DNA of 64,000 nt from Gibbula magus (taxonomy: Eukaryota > Mollusca > Gastropoda > Trochida > Trochidae), in contig OW388304.1 of NCBI GenBank assembly GCA_936450465.1, forward strand, positions 5,710,700-5,774,699, given 5' to 3'. A program made the position numbers and the translations under genes. The notes under the pieces are model-generated. The model was not told the DNA's origin, did not search any database, and saw only the letters and a program-made list of their open reading frames with translations. Shown piece after piece: positions 21,577 to 35,695 of this stretch. Positions within the stretch are counted from its first letter, which is position 1. Each line of letters starts with the position of its first letter.

Positions 21577-24500
21577 CACTCAGTTAGTTGTGCATCTCCG
21601 AACATAATGAACTGGATGACAATAGAATGCTCATCAACTATTATAATGAAATGACGTCACTTGATAACTTCATAAATTCTAGGTGTTGTCACTTCATTCA
21701 GCTTCAATGGGTTTTTAATTTACTTGATTATCTTTGTAGCAAATTGAATTGTGGGGTAGAAAAGTTATATATTTTCTCTCGTAGTCGCGCCAATCATGAA
21801 AATATAAAACTTGTTACCTCACCCGATTAGATAAACATGGTATTAGTCAAGAAAAGACATATTCTCTATATCTTCAAGAAGCTTCGGATATCTTAATCTA
21901 ATAAAATAAATCCAATATAAGAAGGAAAATTGGATGAGTGTCCATATTCCATCTTGTCTGATGTACCAACACAATTGGTGCTAGAGATTCATTGTCCTCA
22001 TTGGGCTGCGAATGGCCAATCGTTTTATCAATTTACGTTTTAAAAATACACTGGCTATAGGCAACAAATCGAGGTCTAGTTTTGTCTTCATCAGTGTCAG
22101 GCGTCTACAACAGCAGCATTTGAAATGTACCACCCTCTAGTAGAAGTGCCTCCAAGCACCAACAACATACACATTTGTGTTATCTTTACCGTCCTTTGGA
22201 AGGCCTTAACTCATGAACATATCCAATATTGCCAGACACTCGTTGTTTCTTCATTAACATTGTATTATATGTTTCTTATATGGTCATGTTGAATGTATGT
22301 TTGGAATTTGGAAACGAAGTTCTTCACTTATATTCATAGTAATTTGAACATTTCTAAAATGATCAAATATTGTCATCATAATACCTACATTCCTTTTCTT
22401 TACCTAGCGTCTTATTTTTATCTTAATATATTATTCTATGAGTGACAACTTCAAGTACTTAGAAAAGAACATTTATTATTTTGTATTTTATTTAGAACAT
22501 CTTCAATACGACATTCTTATTTTAGTGTCCAAAACGTGATGATCAAAGAGAATTTGAAGGGACAAAAACGCTTAGCAAAATGTTAACATTTAGTTTTGAA
22601 ATATTTGAAAATGATCAAACAATAGCTTAAAGCGGTAAAAAAATATTTTAGAATGGTTAACGCACGTTTGCCTGCAAAACACAATTTGAACTTTTTAATT
22701 TTCATTACGTTAAAGATGAAGTTCATAACATACATACGTACATGCACATAAACACGAAGTAACAAATCTAACGTAAACTAGAGCCAACTAAAAGACCGAA
22801 GACATCAACATATGTTGATCGGCTACTGACCATAGTTTGTATCAAGCTGGGTAGTTTCTTTAACGCAAATTGGTTGTACTTATTTTGTATTACTTTATTT
22901 GATTAAATGACATTTAATATTTGATAAAAACGAAGAAATGCCTTTATAACTTTTCAACAACCAAAGGTAATTGCAATGTAACTTAAGTTGCAAGTATCAA
23001 ATAAAGCTGATTGTTCGAACCTATGCCAAAACTTGACGGTGTCATTAATAACCATACTTATTATTTTGTTTTGTTTTTGACCGACAAAAACGGCTTATGG
23101 TAAATGAGAAGCCACCGTCTGGAAAACATGGCCTGACCTTCACGATAACAAAAGAGCTTTAGAACTCACAGAGCCCTAAAAACCATATCCACTGTTATAA
23201 AAAAAAAAACAAGCAGAATAAAAATGTTGACTAATTAGGAGGCAAGGGAACTCGACAAAGTGGGTATAGGACAAGTCATTGAAGTCTCTACTGGCATATC
23301 GAGTGTCGGTAAACTAATAAAAGGCTGTCATTTTCATCCAAATGTGGCATTGTTCAACGGGAACCGTATACCGTCCATCCGTCTATTATACAGAAATATT
23401 CTTGGTCACGAAATGTTAACAAACGTATTCAGTTTGACATATTTTGTCAGAGCATCTATATCTGATAAACATATATTTTACTTATGGTTATACAGATGTT
23501 TTTCTTCGTGTTTGCTTGTATGTTTTGAACTTCTAAATTTCCTTGAATGTTTGTAAAATATAGTATTTTATTCTAACAACCAATACTACAAAATTTAAGA
23601 AATAACAAGTATCCATGCCGAAGAGCATAAAGAAAGCAGTTCATCATCTAGTAAATAGAGGTAATATGATAGCGAGTTTGATTTTGGATGCTCACTATCC
23701 TGCATTAGAAATAAACATGTTTCAATCTGATTAAAATCGACGGTTTTCCGAGGTATATCAATGGAGCATCCACCAGGATACGTACTCCTATCGCTCAGGG
23801 GTTTCCTCGCAAAACTGTCTGATTACAGCCCGCTGACTCTCATGTTCTGACCCAATTCAGTTAACCAATCGCAAGACCTCCAACAAAAGCTTTCGGTGCG
23901 AGAAGCTAGGGGCAGATAACTCCAAACTGCTATCCTTTCGTCTGTTTCGAATGCTTTTAAAAAAAAAGGCGACCGTTTAAAAACTATGACATGATTGTTC
24001 AGTTATTTGATTGGTATTTTTCTGCGCTAAACTGGTTCGCGATCGGAACACGCGTCTATACGGGGTGTTCACAGACCTTGTGACGAGGAATTTACAGAAC
24101 CTGTTCGCCTTATTTTGAATATTATTTTGTATTTCTCGGAACAAGGTCGATTTTTATCTGAAACATGTTTTTGCTAACAGCACGAGCTTGATAACATATT
24201 CCTCATACAGTATAAGTGTGCATTCCTGTTGCAAATATGCCTGGCACCATTCATTTCAAATGCTGATTTTTTGTCGATTATATATAAATTGATATAAATT
24301 ATAGTGTGATGCCTCGTACGGTAAATATACATTATGCTTTCGTCTAAATGGTGGTTTCAGTTAACATAATTGTTGTTTCATCATAACCTAAACTATAAAT
24401 TTTCGAGTATGTACCACGATGTTAAAATAAAAAAATATGTAGTATATTTAAAATTTATATTTTATATATCGAACTCATGTAATCAGAACAGCGAGTCCAT

Positions 24501-26429
24501 CTCATTAGAGTTCCCCTCCTTTCACTCGAATGGAAATGAGAGCACGCTTAATTTTCAAAGCATAGATTATATTTGAAATATATAAACTTTTATAAAATTT
24601 ACCTTTAGAACTGTTGTCTATAGAGCTTCGACACAGTTCTTAATACTTATCTTTTGAGATAGTTTCTGCCTATCAACCAGCCATGATGTGTGGAAATTGT
24701 GAGGTTTTGTAAACACTCCCCATAGGCCACGGCTATTTAGAATGTGTATAACGAAATTCACCCATTGAAGATGACAACCAAACAGAAATACATTTATATA
24801 TCAGTGAAGAGAGTTTACAAGGCTGATTATGTGTTACTGCTTTACATGTATGCGCAAAAAAATAGATAATTCATTTGTTTTAACTTGATGTACAGTGGCT
24901 CTACACCATACAGATTGGAGTAGAACGTGCCCACAGTATGTTTGATATATCTGGGATGTACGTTTTCAAAACGATTCAGGTTTTCAAATCCTTATACTTT
25001 ACAACCATGGATGAGTATTGGGCATGTCATAAATGTAGTATCATATGGCTCGCAAACTTAGCCTTCGTTGCATGTTCTACAAGTGATTTAATACCTGTCC
25101 GGATCGGTAATACAAGATAGGTATATTTATCAACTATTTAAAGTTCACTACCTCTCAACGAAAACGAGTATTTTGAGATAGCTGTTTTCGCAGGTCCCCT
25201 TCAAAATAGTAATCTTATTTTTAGACACTATTTAGTTATATTTGTTGAAACGACACTTACGTAAGTCGGTGGCTTATTGATCTAGTCATTATACATGGAT
25301 GTTCACATATAAATATGTTCATATCATATATTTTTATCAGGTCAAAAACATTAACTTTCCTTAATACTTTGAACAAAATTGACATATCAATAGTGAATAC
25401 ATTAATGTGTAAGCCATGGTTATGCTATAAAGCTCAGACAGTACCTCTTTTCGTTGTATCTAATTTGTTATTGAAATTAGGAAAGTTCGGCAGAAGCTAA
25501 AATGTGTATTTATCATTACGTAAAGAGTACCATACACAATTAACAATTGTTGAAAAGTATCAACGGTTTCAATTGCTAATGATTTGACATTTGATTTTCG
25601 TTGTACATTGTCAACAATTTATATAAACAATTGTACAGTTGATATACATATATCATATATCATATGTATATAAGTGTACATTATAAACCTTGAGGTTATG
25701 TTAATAATGTTATTTGTTTCAAGTGCATGTGAAACTAGTAATTACCACTGTGGGGCATCTGTAATTTTCATACATCACATTGTTTAAGTGAAACGGTCCG
25801 GATTCATTTCATCTGGTAAGTAATATCCTATTGTACAGCTGTAGAACACTATACATCAAATTAAAGAATTACCCGTTACGGTCAGGATTAGGAGGAATTG
25901 TTTGTAGGCTTTTACAGAGAGTCAAGTGTTACAACCAGCCTACACCATCCATCACTCATTGACACATCCGATTACTTTACTACTTAGAGGCAAACATATA
26001 TCCCTTAATCTATTTGTAAACAAAACCACAAAAATATGATGTATATGAAAATACAGGTTTTCCCACTAGACGTGAACGCGGTGGTAATATGATAACCGTT
26101 TATTGGGATACCATTTTAAATATATATTTAGGTTTACGTACGTCCAGAGTTTTAATAAATAACGTATTGGAAAATATTATTAAATATCGTGCTTATTGTT
26201 TTCCTTTGAAATTCAAATAGTGTGTAAAATTTAATTTACTTTCATATTTTATCTATGGAGAATAAGCTACACTACTTACACTATGGAGTTTCTACCCTAC
26301 TTGTTCACACGTACATTTCTTCTATTACAAGTGTTTGCCACTAACATGGCAATGTCCTCCGCCTCTAACATTTAGTTTAGTAAAACACATCATTTTGTCA
26401 AAAGGAGCTACTTCATATATTGCATTACT
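21577..26429. other. Long unassigned AT-rich stretch
   Basis: Nearly 5 kb in which I see no convincing exon, RNA gene or repeat boundary. Open frames are under about 100 codons and have no recognisable motifs. Unknown exons or the 5' UTR exon of the eight-cysteine peptide gene could lie here. Confidence 0.45.
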
Positions 26430-26636
26430 GGTAATAAGTGCCATGCTGTTCAGCAAATTTGAATACTTCGGGTGCTTGGGTTCATGAGATATTGCATTAA
26501 AAAGAGTTCGAAAAGTGGTCAAAGTGTCATAGTCACCTTGAAAATAAGGTCAAGGTCACCAAAATCGACTGGTGTCTGCGTAATCCGCTAAAATAGGCTG
26601 TCAGAAAATAGTAAGACATTATGTCCAACTGATCAT
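26430..26636. repeat. 'ggtcaaggtcacc' tandem repeat, left part
   Basis: It contains GGTCAAGGTCACCAAAATCG, a TGGTGTCTGCG block and ATGTCCAACTGATCATGAT, all of which recur right of the LINE. The repeat was split by the LINE insertion. Confidence 0.65.
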
Positions 26637-27545
26637 GATAGATAGATAGATAGATAGATATTCTTTATTTCCTCCGAAATCGAAGATACAATAAGTTATG
26701 CCATCATGGCAAACACGTATATACAGGTTACAGAGTGGCTAAGTTACAACATATATTTCAAGGGAGGCAGCCAGGTTTTTACAGATTTTGCTATAGTTTG
26801 ATACAACGAAACCACGTTTCTTGATCAAGCTGTTGAACATATACATTTGATTGACCACCAAGCATAAATGACACAAATTGGTCTTCGTCATTCCATAGAT
26901 TTACAAATGTATCAACATCAAGCATGTCAACAAGTGAGTCAATCAAATGGTTTCTACCGTTTTGTGTGATTGAACAATGAAGTAATACATGTTTTACAAT
27001 ATCAAAGGCAACAGTGCCACATTCACACATATGAGACTGAATACAAAGTGTACTAATACGTAAAAGAGCAGCAATATCATTAAAGCTTTCAGGCATTTTA
27101 TAGCAAGCAAACCACAATCTGTGAACGTTTCTGGGATATCTTATGGTACTATATCTTTCGAGATTTAGTCTCAAATTCATCACAGATGATACATATGAAT
27201 CTTCAGCTTTAAGTATTCTCTCTTTTACTAGTACAGACCACTCAGACTTCGTGATGAATGAGGATTTGTTTACATAACCATGTACTTGCAGATCTAAATC
27301 ATACATAGTTACAAGATTTAACATGTGGAATACTGCCGATGACTTGCAATAACGATTCCTCTCCAATAATGGTGTATGTCTGTACTGACACAACCTATGG
27401 ACAAGTATTTGCTTAAAAACAAGCTTTATATCGCTATTAAACAGTTTTCCAAGAAATATTAGGGACTTTTGGTGTATATATCTACGTAATGTGACGATAC
27501 CGAGAGTATCTCTGGCGATTGTGGATGATCCACGTTTTGAAAGGT
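26637..27545 (-). mobile_element. LINE relic e, inserted in a tandem repeat
   Basis: The minus strand encodes the C-terminal quarter of a non-LTR ORF2: HQKSLIFLGKLFNSDIKL, then a CECGTVAFDIVKHVLLHC knuckle, then a short tail to 26791. It ends with ATCTTCGATTTCGGAGG, AAATAAAGAAT and a (TATC)n tail, the 3' signature also seen in relics c and d. The open frame extends to 27594, but its first 15 or so codons are host repeat (aaggtcaccaaaatcgat read backwards), so the 5' truncation point is near 27545. The frame is uninterrupted, which suggests a younger insertion than c and d. Confidence 0.8.
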
Positions 27546-27895
27546 CGTGGTGAACAAGGTCAAGGTCACCAAAATCGATTTGTGTCTGCGTCATCTCCCA
27601 ATGTATCCTGGCACCAAATTTGAAGACTTTAGGTCCATCCAGTCATGATATATCGCGTTAACAAGAGTTCGAAACGTGGTCAAAGTGTCGCGGTGACCTT
27701 GAAAATAAGTCAAGTTCACCAAAATTGATTGGTGTCTGCGTCTTTCCACAATGTAGGCCGACACCAAATTTGATGACTTTGGATGCAACGCCTTATGAGA
27801 TATCTCGTTAACAGGACATGTGACGTACGGACGGACGTACGGACACCGCTGAATACAAAGTTTCCCGTGCCGCGTTGAGGCGGGGGATAATTGAC
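27546..27895. repeat. 'ggtcaaggtcacc' tandem repeat, right part
   Basis: Two units about 150 bp apart share CAAGGTCACCAAAATCGATT and a GTGTCTGCGTC block, then GTTAACAAGAGTTCGAAACG. The stretch ends in tacggacggacgtacgg and a CGTTGAGGCGGGGGATAA terminus, a dispersed repeat end that I know from molluscan sequence. Confidence 0.65.
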
Positions 27896-29099
27896 CACAT
27901 TACTTTCATACGAAGTCACAAGCTCATACAATTTCGTCCATATGTTTTCACATTTCTCCAATCCGTATTCAATTTTTTCCAGTACAAATATGCCATATGT
28001 TATCATTATCGATTTGAAAACGCATGGTTTGGGTTGTTTTTTCCCCTTGGATTGGACTTTTATCCATGTAATCCATGTAGTTGCGGCAATGTTATACTAT
28101 GATTGACAAGCCATCTGATCTGCTACAGTTTCCAAGATCGTGTCAGATGTAGATCGCTTCTTGCAGTTTGAAGACGGTACTCTCTCCTGCTTATAGCTTA
28201 TTACTTTTGACAGTTTTCGATAGCATTTAACGGATTGACAGTTGTCGATAGATAGCTCTTGAAACAGTTATTGTCCAGAAAGGCATTTATGATAAGTTTG
28301 TAAATATTTTACAATCCCTTTCAACATCAAATTTGGAAACCTTGCAATTCAGTTGTTGACATATTTTAAGTACATTTTCAAGTTAATATTGATGAGGTGT
28401 CTTTGTCCAGAAAAGTTTAAGATGATAAGAATTTACAGAACGGTAACCGTAGAGAAGAAATAAATCTCCTATGTGTGTTTGCAGCTTAATAATAGTACTG
28501 GTAAAAAGAAACGCTTTGAAAGAGCAACATACACAAACAAAAACAATATATGTTCTCTTCACAAACCTTCTCTTCACAAACAAGTGTTAAACATTACTCT
28601 GGTGTTGAGATATTTACAACTTCAATTTGTATCGTGATAATTGGGCAAGAGAACCAACATGACGTCATAAACTAAATTATGTCACAACGCTTTGAAATCA
28701 CTTCACTGGAAATTTGGAAGTGTGTTCAGAGAGAAAGGTAAAACCTTAGCGAGAGTTGATTATTAACTTGTATTCGTTTCGTCAGATCACTGTTTCAAGA
28801 CATGACTATCTTTAACGTTAAGCTTGGCGTATTGATAGCATGCGAGTTTCACAATGATCATCGATAATCTTATCACGAACTGATTACAGGTACTACTGAT
28901 TCTACTGATAGATTGCGGAAGTCCGCCGACAACCCTATTGACAAACACACTGCTAAACTCCAACGAACTAAGTTTCATATGCGCCGACAGATACCTCTGT
29001 TGTGTACCAACTTCTTCCAATGTATACCTGTAATGTAATTCATTTTATTATCTGGTATACCATATATCGACTAACAATATAGTCTGCACCTTTAAACTA
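27896..29099. other. Unassigned DNA
   Basis: No recognisable gene or repeat seen. Confidence 0.45.
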
Positions 29100-29489
29100 A
29101 TTAAAAGCTTCAGATTAACCTTATCCTCACCATTTCAATGTGTTCACATTGAAATAGCCGCTCGAAGGTAGTGCAAGTGGTCTGAGTGCAGATTGGTGTT
29201 TTAAATAGGAATGGTCAACAATCTTGCTGTCAAAACTTTCAAATTCTCATGAGACTACCTACCTACCTACTAATCTACCTCTCACAATGAAAAGTTCCTC
29301 ACCACTGTCGCTTCATACGTGGCACCATTTTCTTCCAATACGGATAACAGTTTTCTATGGAAACACCTTATCGGGTCGTGTAATGAGGTGTGTAGTTCCC
29401 GTTAACGTAGCAATATATTGTATTAATGTTAATAATACATGTCAAATTTGAGAAAACACAATGTGTAAAACGTGCTACAGCGCCTTTAA
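29100..29489 (-). mobile_element. MITE family B, copy 2 (inverted, left end worn)
   Basis: The right end AACGTGCTACAGCGCC plus TTTAA matches the inverse of copy 1's left terminus. Internally, AATAGCCGCTCGAAGG, GGAATGGTCAACAATCTTG and TTCCAATACGGATAACAG match copy 1 in reverse order and strand. The left terminus is eroded or lost near 29100. Confidence 0.6.
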
Positions 29490-29567
29490 GCGTGATCATA
29501 TCTTTTGATTCATAAATCATAGGTGACCTTTAATACTTGACATGTTCGTTCACAGGAGGTTGTAGCA

Positions 29568-29727
29568 TATAGTAGTGGTAGCTGTAGCAGTAGTAGAAAT
29601 GTAGTAGTAATGTAGTAGTGGTAGTAGTAGTGGTAGTGTTATTAGTAATAGTAGTAGTAGTAGTAGTAGTAGTAGAACGTGTAGCAGTAGTAGTAGTAGT
29701 AGTAACAGTAGAAATGTAGTAGTAATG

Positions 29728-29769
<42 letters not shown>

Positions 29770-29872
29770 CAGTAGTGGTAGTGTTATTAGTAATAGTAGT
29801 AGTAGTAGTAGTAGTAGTAGAACGTGTAGCAGTAGTAGTAGTAGTAGTAACAGTAGAAATGTAGTAGTAATG

Positions 29873-29911
<39 letters not shown>

Positions 29912-30011
29912 TAGTAGTGGTAGTGTTATTAGTAATAGTAGTAGTAGTAGTAGTAGTAGAACTTGTAGCAGTAGCAGTAGTAGTAGTAACAGTAGAAATG
30001 TAGTAGTAATG

Positions 30012-30050
<39 letters not shown>

Positions 30051-30051
30051 C

Positions 30052-30098
<47 letters not shown>

Positions 30099-30148
30099 CA
30101 GTAGTAGTAGTAGTAGTAGTAGTTGTAGTAGTAGTAGAAGTAGTTTTT
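29568..30148. repeat. (TAG)n array with a ~145-150-bp higher-order period
   Basis: GTA/TAG trinucleotides fill about 580 bp. Interruptions recur in a fixed order (gtgttattagtaatag, agaacgtgtagcag, taacagtagaaatg, taatggag) at intervals near 145-152 bp, so a compound unit was duplicated at least three times. The right end is a purer run. Poly-Thr, poly-Tyr and poly-Leu frames on the minus strand are repeat artefacts. Confidence 0.9.
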
Positions 30149-30937
30149 ATCCAAACTATGGATATATCAAGGAGCATCAGTGTTTGACAAACACATCTTA
30201 TTTCATTATCATAATGAATTGTAAAGTTGGCAGGTAGTTTTCAGAACATTATGGTGTAAGTATTGTACAGTTTCCTTAATATTTTCGAAGAATACGTCTG
30301 ACCGAAGCAAAATTCCAGCAGATAATGCTTTCATTGTGGAGAGACAAGACGTAAAGGAGTATATGCTGTCTCCTTCAGTAGTTTATCGTCTGGATATGGA
30401 ACAAATAGATAGGCTATGCACTAAACATGTGCTAGTACCGACACGTGTAGTCTGCAGATTAGCTGTATACGACAGGTGGGCGGTGCCGTCAGTGACTGGT
30501 AACATACCTAACTATATATCAGAGTTTCACAATTCAAAGGTTTAGACTTGTATAAGATTTGTAAGATGTCGTGAACTGTCTGTCGAGACACATTTACATC
30601 CGTGCAGAATTATGCAGTCTTCCTGGAAAATATTGACTGCCAATAAGCATTCTGTCGGGTCATCGTGATATTGTGAATAATTTCGAATGTGTGATCATTG
30701 GAAACGCCATTGTTATGCATTGAGGTGAATTATCATGGTATAAGTGACATATGTAGATGTTATCTAGACTGCTGAGATCATTCACAAGACGAATAACATG
30801 CATGTACGTTAGTGTTCGACAAGTAAATGGAATAATCATTGTGTTACAATAATTCTGTCCTGAACTGTCATGTCAAATGGTACATTTATCCTTTAACCTG
30901 TTCTTGTATTCTGTGTCTTGTCAATGTAGGTAGGTCG
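30149..30937. other. Unassigned DNA
   Basis: One 69-codon frame without recognisable motifs; nothing else seen. Confidence 0.45.
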
Positions 30938-31205
30938 GCGGGCTGACGGCACAGTGGTAAGCGCGTTTGTCTCCAGATAAAGGAGGCTAGGGTTCGTATT
31001 CCGTCAGTGTCCCGGACATTATCTGCTGTATAGAACTGTTTTGCTAACAGTAATGTTTGGGTGCACTGCTACACTTAATATTAGTGTTATAACACTCATG
31101 GTTCCATGGTTCGCGCAGATACTTGCAGGTTCGCCGCAATCCAATTATATTGTGCGCGATCTCCTACCTGTATCTGCATTAATACTAGCTATCGTGACAT
31201 AAGTG
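30938..31205 (+). mobile_element. tRNA-headed SINE, copy 1
   Basis: The head has a good RNA polymerase III A box (CGGCACAGTGGTAAGCGC) and a B box (GGGTTCGTATTCCG) about 45 bp apart, as in tRNA-derived SINEs. The body after it (TAGAACTGTT, AACAGTAATGTTTGGGT, GCTACACT) is shared with copy 2 near 40.6 kb. It does not fold into an obvious functional tRNA. The 3' boundary is approximate. Confidence 0.65.
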
Positions 31206-34200
31206 AGATGCTCTTAAAACTCACTCACTACACTGGCCAGTGAACAAACATAAAGATACAATGAGTTAACTATCATTGCAGGGTATGAAAGAAGGCCAGT
31301 CCGCTAGCCCTGAACCTAGTAACTGTTGGTCCGAGCTGGTAATGTTTTAAGGTTCTTCTTTTAAGTTTGCCATTTACATTGTGAAAGACAACGCATTTGG
31401 ACTGGCTACTGTTCAAGCTTATTTCATACATCGTTATCATCTAAATAAAAAGTTATCATTAAACAAACAATACATTTATGAATACTCATCACATCATGTA
31501 ATCATGTAAAAATATGTGTATATTACTCGCTCAGACTTTGAAGAATTATGAACGTCAAATCACATTAAAATAACACATATGCTTGCGTTTAATTGCTGTT
31601 CGGGATTTATGCTCCTAATCCTCCTGTCCAAATATTTCTGAGCAAGGGAGAGAAATGAGCAAGAGTAGCCATTAAATGTCTCAGTCACCGGCGCTGTGAC
31701 TTTTATTAGATTTGTTTAATCTCTCGAGATTACGGTGATTATACTCGAGTTGACGGGCCGTCAGAAAAAGATAAAGATAAAGAAATGAAATTGTCTTTCC
31801 ACTCTTACTTCATTTTAAAAAAATAACATTGAGTTTTTTTGGAAAATATGTGATCTCAAACCATGTTACATATAGCTTCTTTTATCAATATAAATGCCGT
31901 TTTAAACGTAAATTTGTAAAAATATTCATTGAGATTCTTGAATATTTCCCAATTCAAAAAGGCAATCAATGATGCAAAATGCAGCGACATGAAATAAAAA
32001 CAATCCAAGCAAGTGTCACTATTGTGTATGATCAACCGCCGCACAATTATAATCATCACAAAATTAAAGAGTAAGTAGAGGCCAACGTATGTGATAACAA
32101 TTAAATGTCAACAGAAATATGATCCAGTTTCATTCTCTTTATGTGTGTGTTTGTTGAAAAAAATCCAAACTGACTCGCAACCTGATATATCAATATGTTA
32201 AGGTCGTTCTGACAGGTTTCCGTGCTGAAAGCTTACATGTAAATGCTTTGCTGCAGCCTTGAAAATATCATGGTCAATGTTCCTTAGAGAAGCTATCAGT
32301 GAAGATGTGAAGATAGTCTAGTAAACCTTTTTCAGATATTGCGCTGACAAATCTTGCATACCGGTTTCAATGCTGAACAATTCAAAGTTTCACCGTGAAC
32401 ATAGTGTCAAGGTCACCAATATCCAATCATCCCATTTACACCTCAGAATAATCGAGCAAAGGGTTCTTCACATATCCAACTCACAAGCTGAAGATGCAAG
32501 TTCACATGCTGCCAAAAGTCAAAGTTTCGCTTTCGTGTCAAGGTCATCAAAATATATTCGGCAATGTTTTTGACGTAACAAATCAGTTACCCCAAACGTA
32601 AATCGCATCATATCAAAATGTTACTCAACGAAGTGACTCAAAGCATGAACAACAATTATTATTCTTTCTTGGTCCATAGTACCTAAAATATACATTAACA
32701 CGAGAAACGGACTGCGAACTGCGGTTAAAATGATAAAACATAAGCTGGACACGAAATGTCTCCTTTTTTCAGTAGAATAGCTTCTTTTTATTTTTCTATT
32801 TAAAGCATTTTCGTTGAACTTTTGTTTTGAAATTTAAGGTCAAGTATAGATTATATAAGAAATGCCAATCAGTTGGCGTCAGTGATCGATTCGAGCAGGT
32901 GGCACTAATATAACAAACATATAATTTCCATATTACCTTGAAAAGATAATAATACCAATGAAAACACTCACTAGAACCTTAGTGTCACGCAAATTTTGAA
33001 AAAAAGAACAGTTAACTCATTCTACTGACATCTTAACGTCACGTAACAACTTCAAGTTATGGAACAAAATTTTGATTTGAAAGCTCAATCCATGCCACTC
33101 ACTGATCGAGTATATTATCAAAAACTAACCAGTTATGTAAAAGTAAAGACGGTATTATATACGCCCTTGTATTTCATTTTAACATCTACGAACGTATACG
33201 TATTAAAATTGCCATGGGTTACGAGGTCATTTACAGTGCCATCCTGAAGGCAAATATATTCCTGAAGACTGAAATTGAGATAATTATTTAGCAAAACGAG
33301 TTAATTTGGAATCTTCATCCCTCTCACCAATACACTCATCAATACACCCTTTTTGACCATGTGTTTCTTGATGTACTCTCCAAATTGTACATTTTCTTAA
33401 TTGAAATAAGCAATAACACAGGAGGAAGGCAGATGATTATGGTCGTGTTGTTGCTTTACGAACCCATAGCACCTGTTATGCTTAAGACCAGGTACATTAA
33501 GCACCTGAAAGTAGCTGCTTCAGGAAGCTATTATTGATTGTTATAGGAGAGGTGTACTTCAACAAGATACCATATTATTGATTAAATAAGGTATTTATCA
33601 TCATTTTCATATTCCTGCTGACAAATAATGTGGAATACAACCCCGTGGTCTGGCCTAATGAAAGTAGGAAACCAGTAACTAAAGATTCTCCAGGATACAA
33701 TGAAGACACAACATTGAGTATATCAAATAAATATCGGAGAAAAGGTGACCAGTTCATGTCCTCTATTATATGTATGTATGTATATGAATGTATGTTTTGT
33801 CTAATATCATAATGCTACATATAATCCTAATATCAATAAATAAATAAAGTCCAATAATGTATTATCCGGTAATCTCACGCGATTTCAAACACAAAGGTAG
33901 TTGTCGTCGTAGATAGTATTAATCAGAGCTTGAGCACAAGGGAAAGAGCACTCATTACGTCTTACTTTGTCAAATACATTCAGTATCAAGGATGTATACC
34001 AACATCTAAGCCCTGACAGCCTATAAAAACGCTAACTTATGTCCATTTTCTTGTATCATTAGCTTCAATGTGCAAGTCAATCTTAGACTATGACTCCATC
34101 TTAAGCTTGCTTGTCTTTATGCTTTACCGCATAACACTTCCTCTTGTTTTTTTCACGGGGAGTCCTCAAATGAAATATCAAATTACACAAAAGTGTGCTT

Positions 34201-35500
34201 ATTACCACTTACACGTATACATGTAATATACACGTCCCTAGTCAATAGAGTTATAATAACGTGAAAACAGATTAATCCGGTTGCATTGCATGCCTGTTAA
34301 ATGAGCGATTCTGGGACTGGCAAACTATTTATTAACCTGTGTCCCAAATAAAATATCGGCGGGGTGAAAACTCAAAGATATGACGTCAACGATGTGATGA
34401 TGTCACAATCAGTTAACCTCAATTTTTGTTTATCCCCTAGTTAAGTAGCAATGCTGTGGGAAGGGATGTACATTTGTCATTGGAATCTAATGATAAATCT
34501 TTTGAAGGATAGAGAAACCCACCTCGTGTCATCTCATAAGAAATATGCATATATGTATATATATAATAATAATAGCCGTTCATAAAAGTTGAAATATAAC
34601 CAGTAGGCGTAGAATATTTGTAAGAATTATCAATATGTGTTGATACATTAAAACACAGAAGACAGTTTGGATACAATATTTATTTATCACAGATGTGTCG
34701 TGATTTCCTAATTTCGCAACACTATTTCATCAGAATATTTGATGCTAATAAGTGGATAGTCGACGAATAAAACTGAATCGGTGTTGTCGTCACATCACTT
34801 CACCAATAAACATCTCATGACAAATGCAACATAAGGCAAACGTATGCCAAAATTGTAACCAGATATGTTACTCTTGATTACACCACACCACGGGTACTGA
34901 ATTTTCCAGTAGTGCCTTACTAAGATAGACGTATATGAAAGAGGCGAACAATATCAACATAATGGTGATAATGGAATTTCTTTTAACACTTGTGAACATA
35001 TCCATTTATGTATAAATACGAACTATAGACCCGCACCAAGGCTATAAAGTGAAATAATTATTTTATCGTCTACAATTTCTAATTTAATAAGTACAGAATA
35101 TGATACGTACATGACATTACACAGAAATTAAAGAGATGAAAATATTGAAGGTAAACTTAAAATGTTTGAAAGTAAAGCTAGAAACCATTCTAAATTTGTT
35201 TAATTACATTCGACAAAAATGAGACATTCAAACAGATTGCTTTCGGAACATAATTATAAGTGTCTAAATTCATAAATGTGGCATTATATTTGATTCAAAT
35301 TGAGACAAATACCCTACAAGGTATCTTTAAACGCATCAATCACGTCATTCTTTATAACCACCAACTGCAGTCCGTTTACTCAATACCATAATATACCATA
35401 CGCTTGAGAGGAAAGCAATATTCAACTTGTAAAGAGTTTATAACCCTAGCAAGCGATATATAATTAAGTCTTGTTATCCTATTTCTCAAAGCATTTCATC
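31206..35500. other. Mostly unassigned AT-rich DNA
   Basis: About 4.3 kb with no convincing gene. Around 32395-32560 are two worn copies of the 'gtgtcaaggtcacc' motif known from 26.5-27.9 kb. A GAYGTCA-rich patch lies near 34380. Confidence 0.45.
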
Positions 35501-35695
35501 TTAAAGGGGCAGTAGCCCGTTTTTTTCAAATGTTCAGTTTATAATGATAGTTTATGTCATTTATATTTACTGTAAATGGTAAAGCATCTTATTACACAAA
35601 CCATTTGTCCGTAGCGGTATCAACGGTGTTGCGTATATATATAGAACATCATACTTGTGCATTTGGATCGTTTGTATTGAACGAGAAGATGTCAA

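Noticed and set aside
29642..30177. Long Thr/Tyr/Leu-rich minus-strand proteins
   Set aside because: Translation of a (TAG)n microsatellite in different phases.
30938..31012. Functional tRNA gene
   Set aside because: A and B boxes are present but the acceptor stem does not pair convincingly and the body is repeated at 40.5 kb, so it is a SINE head.
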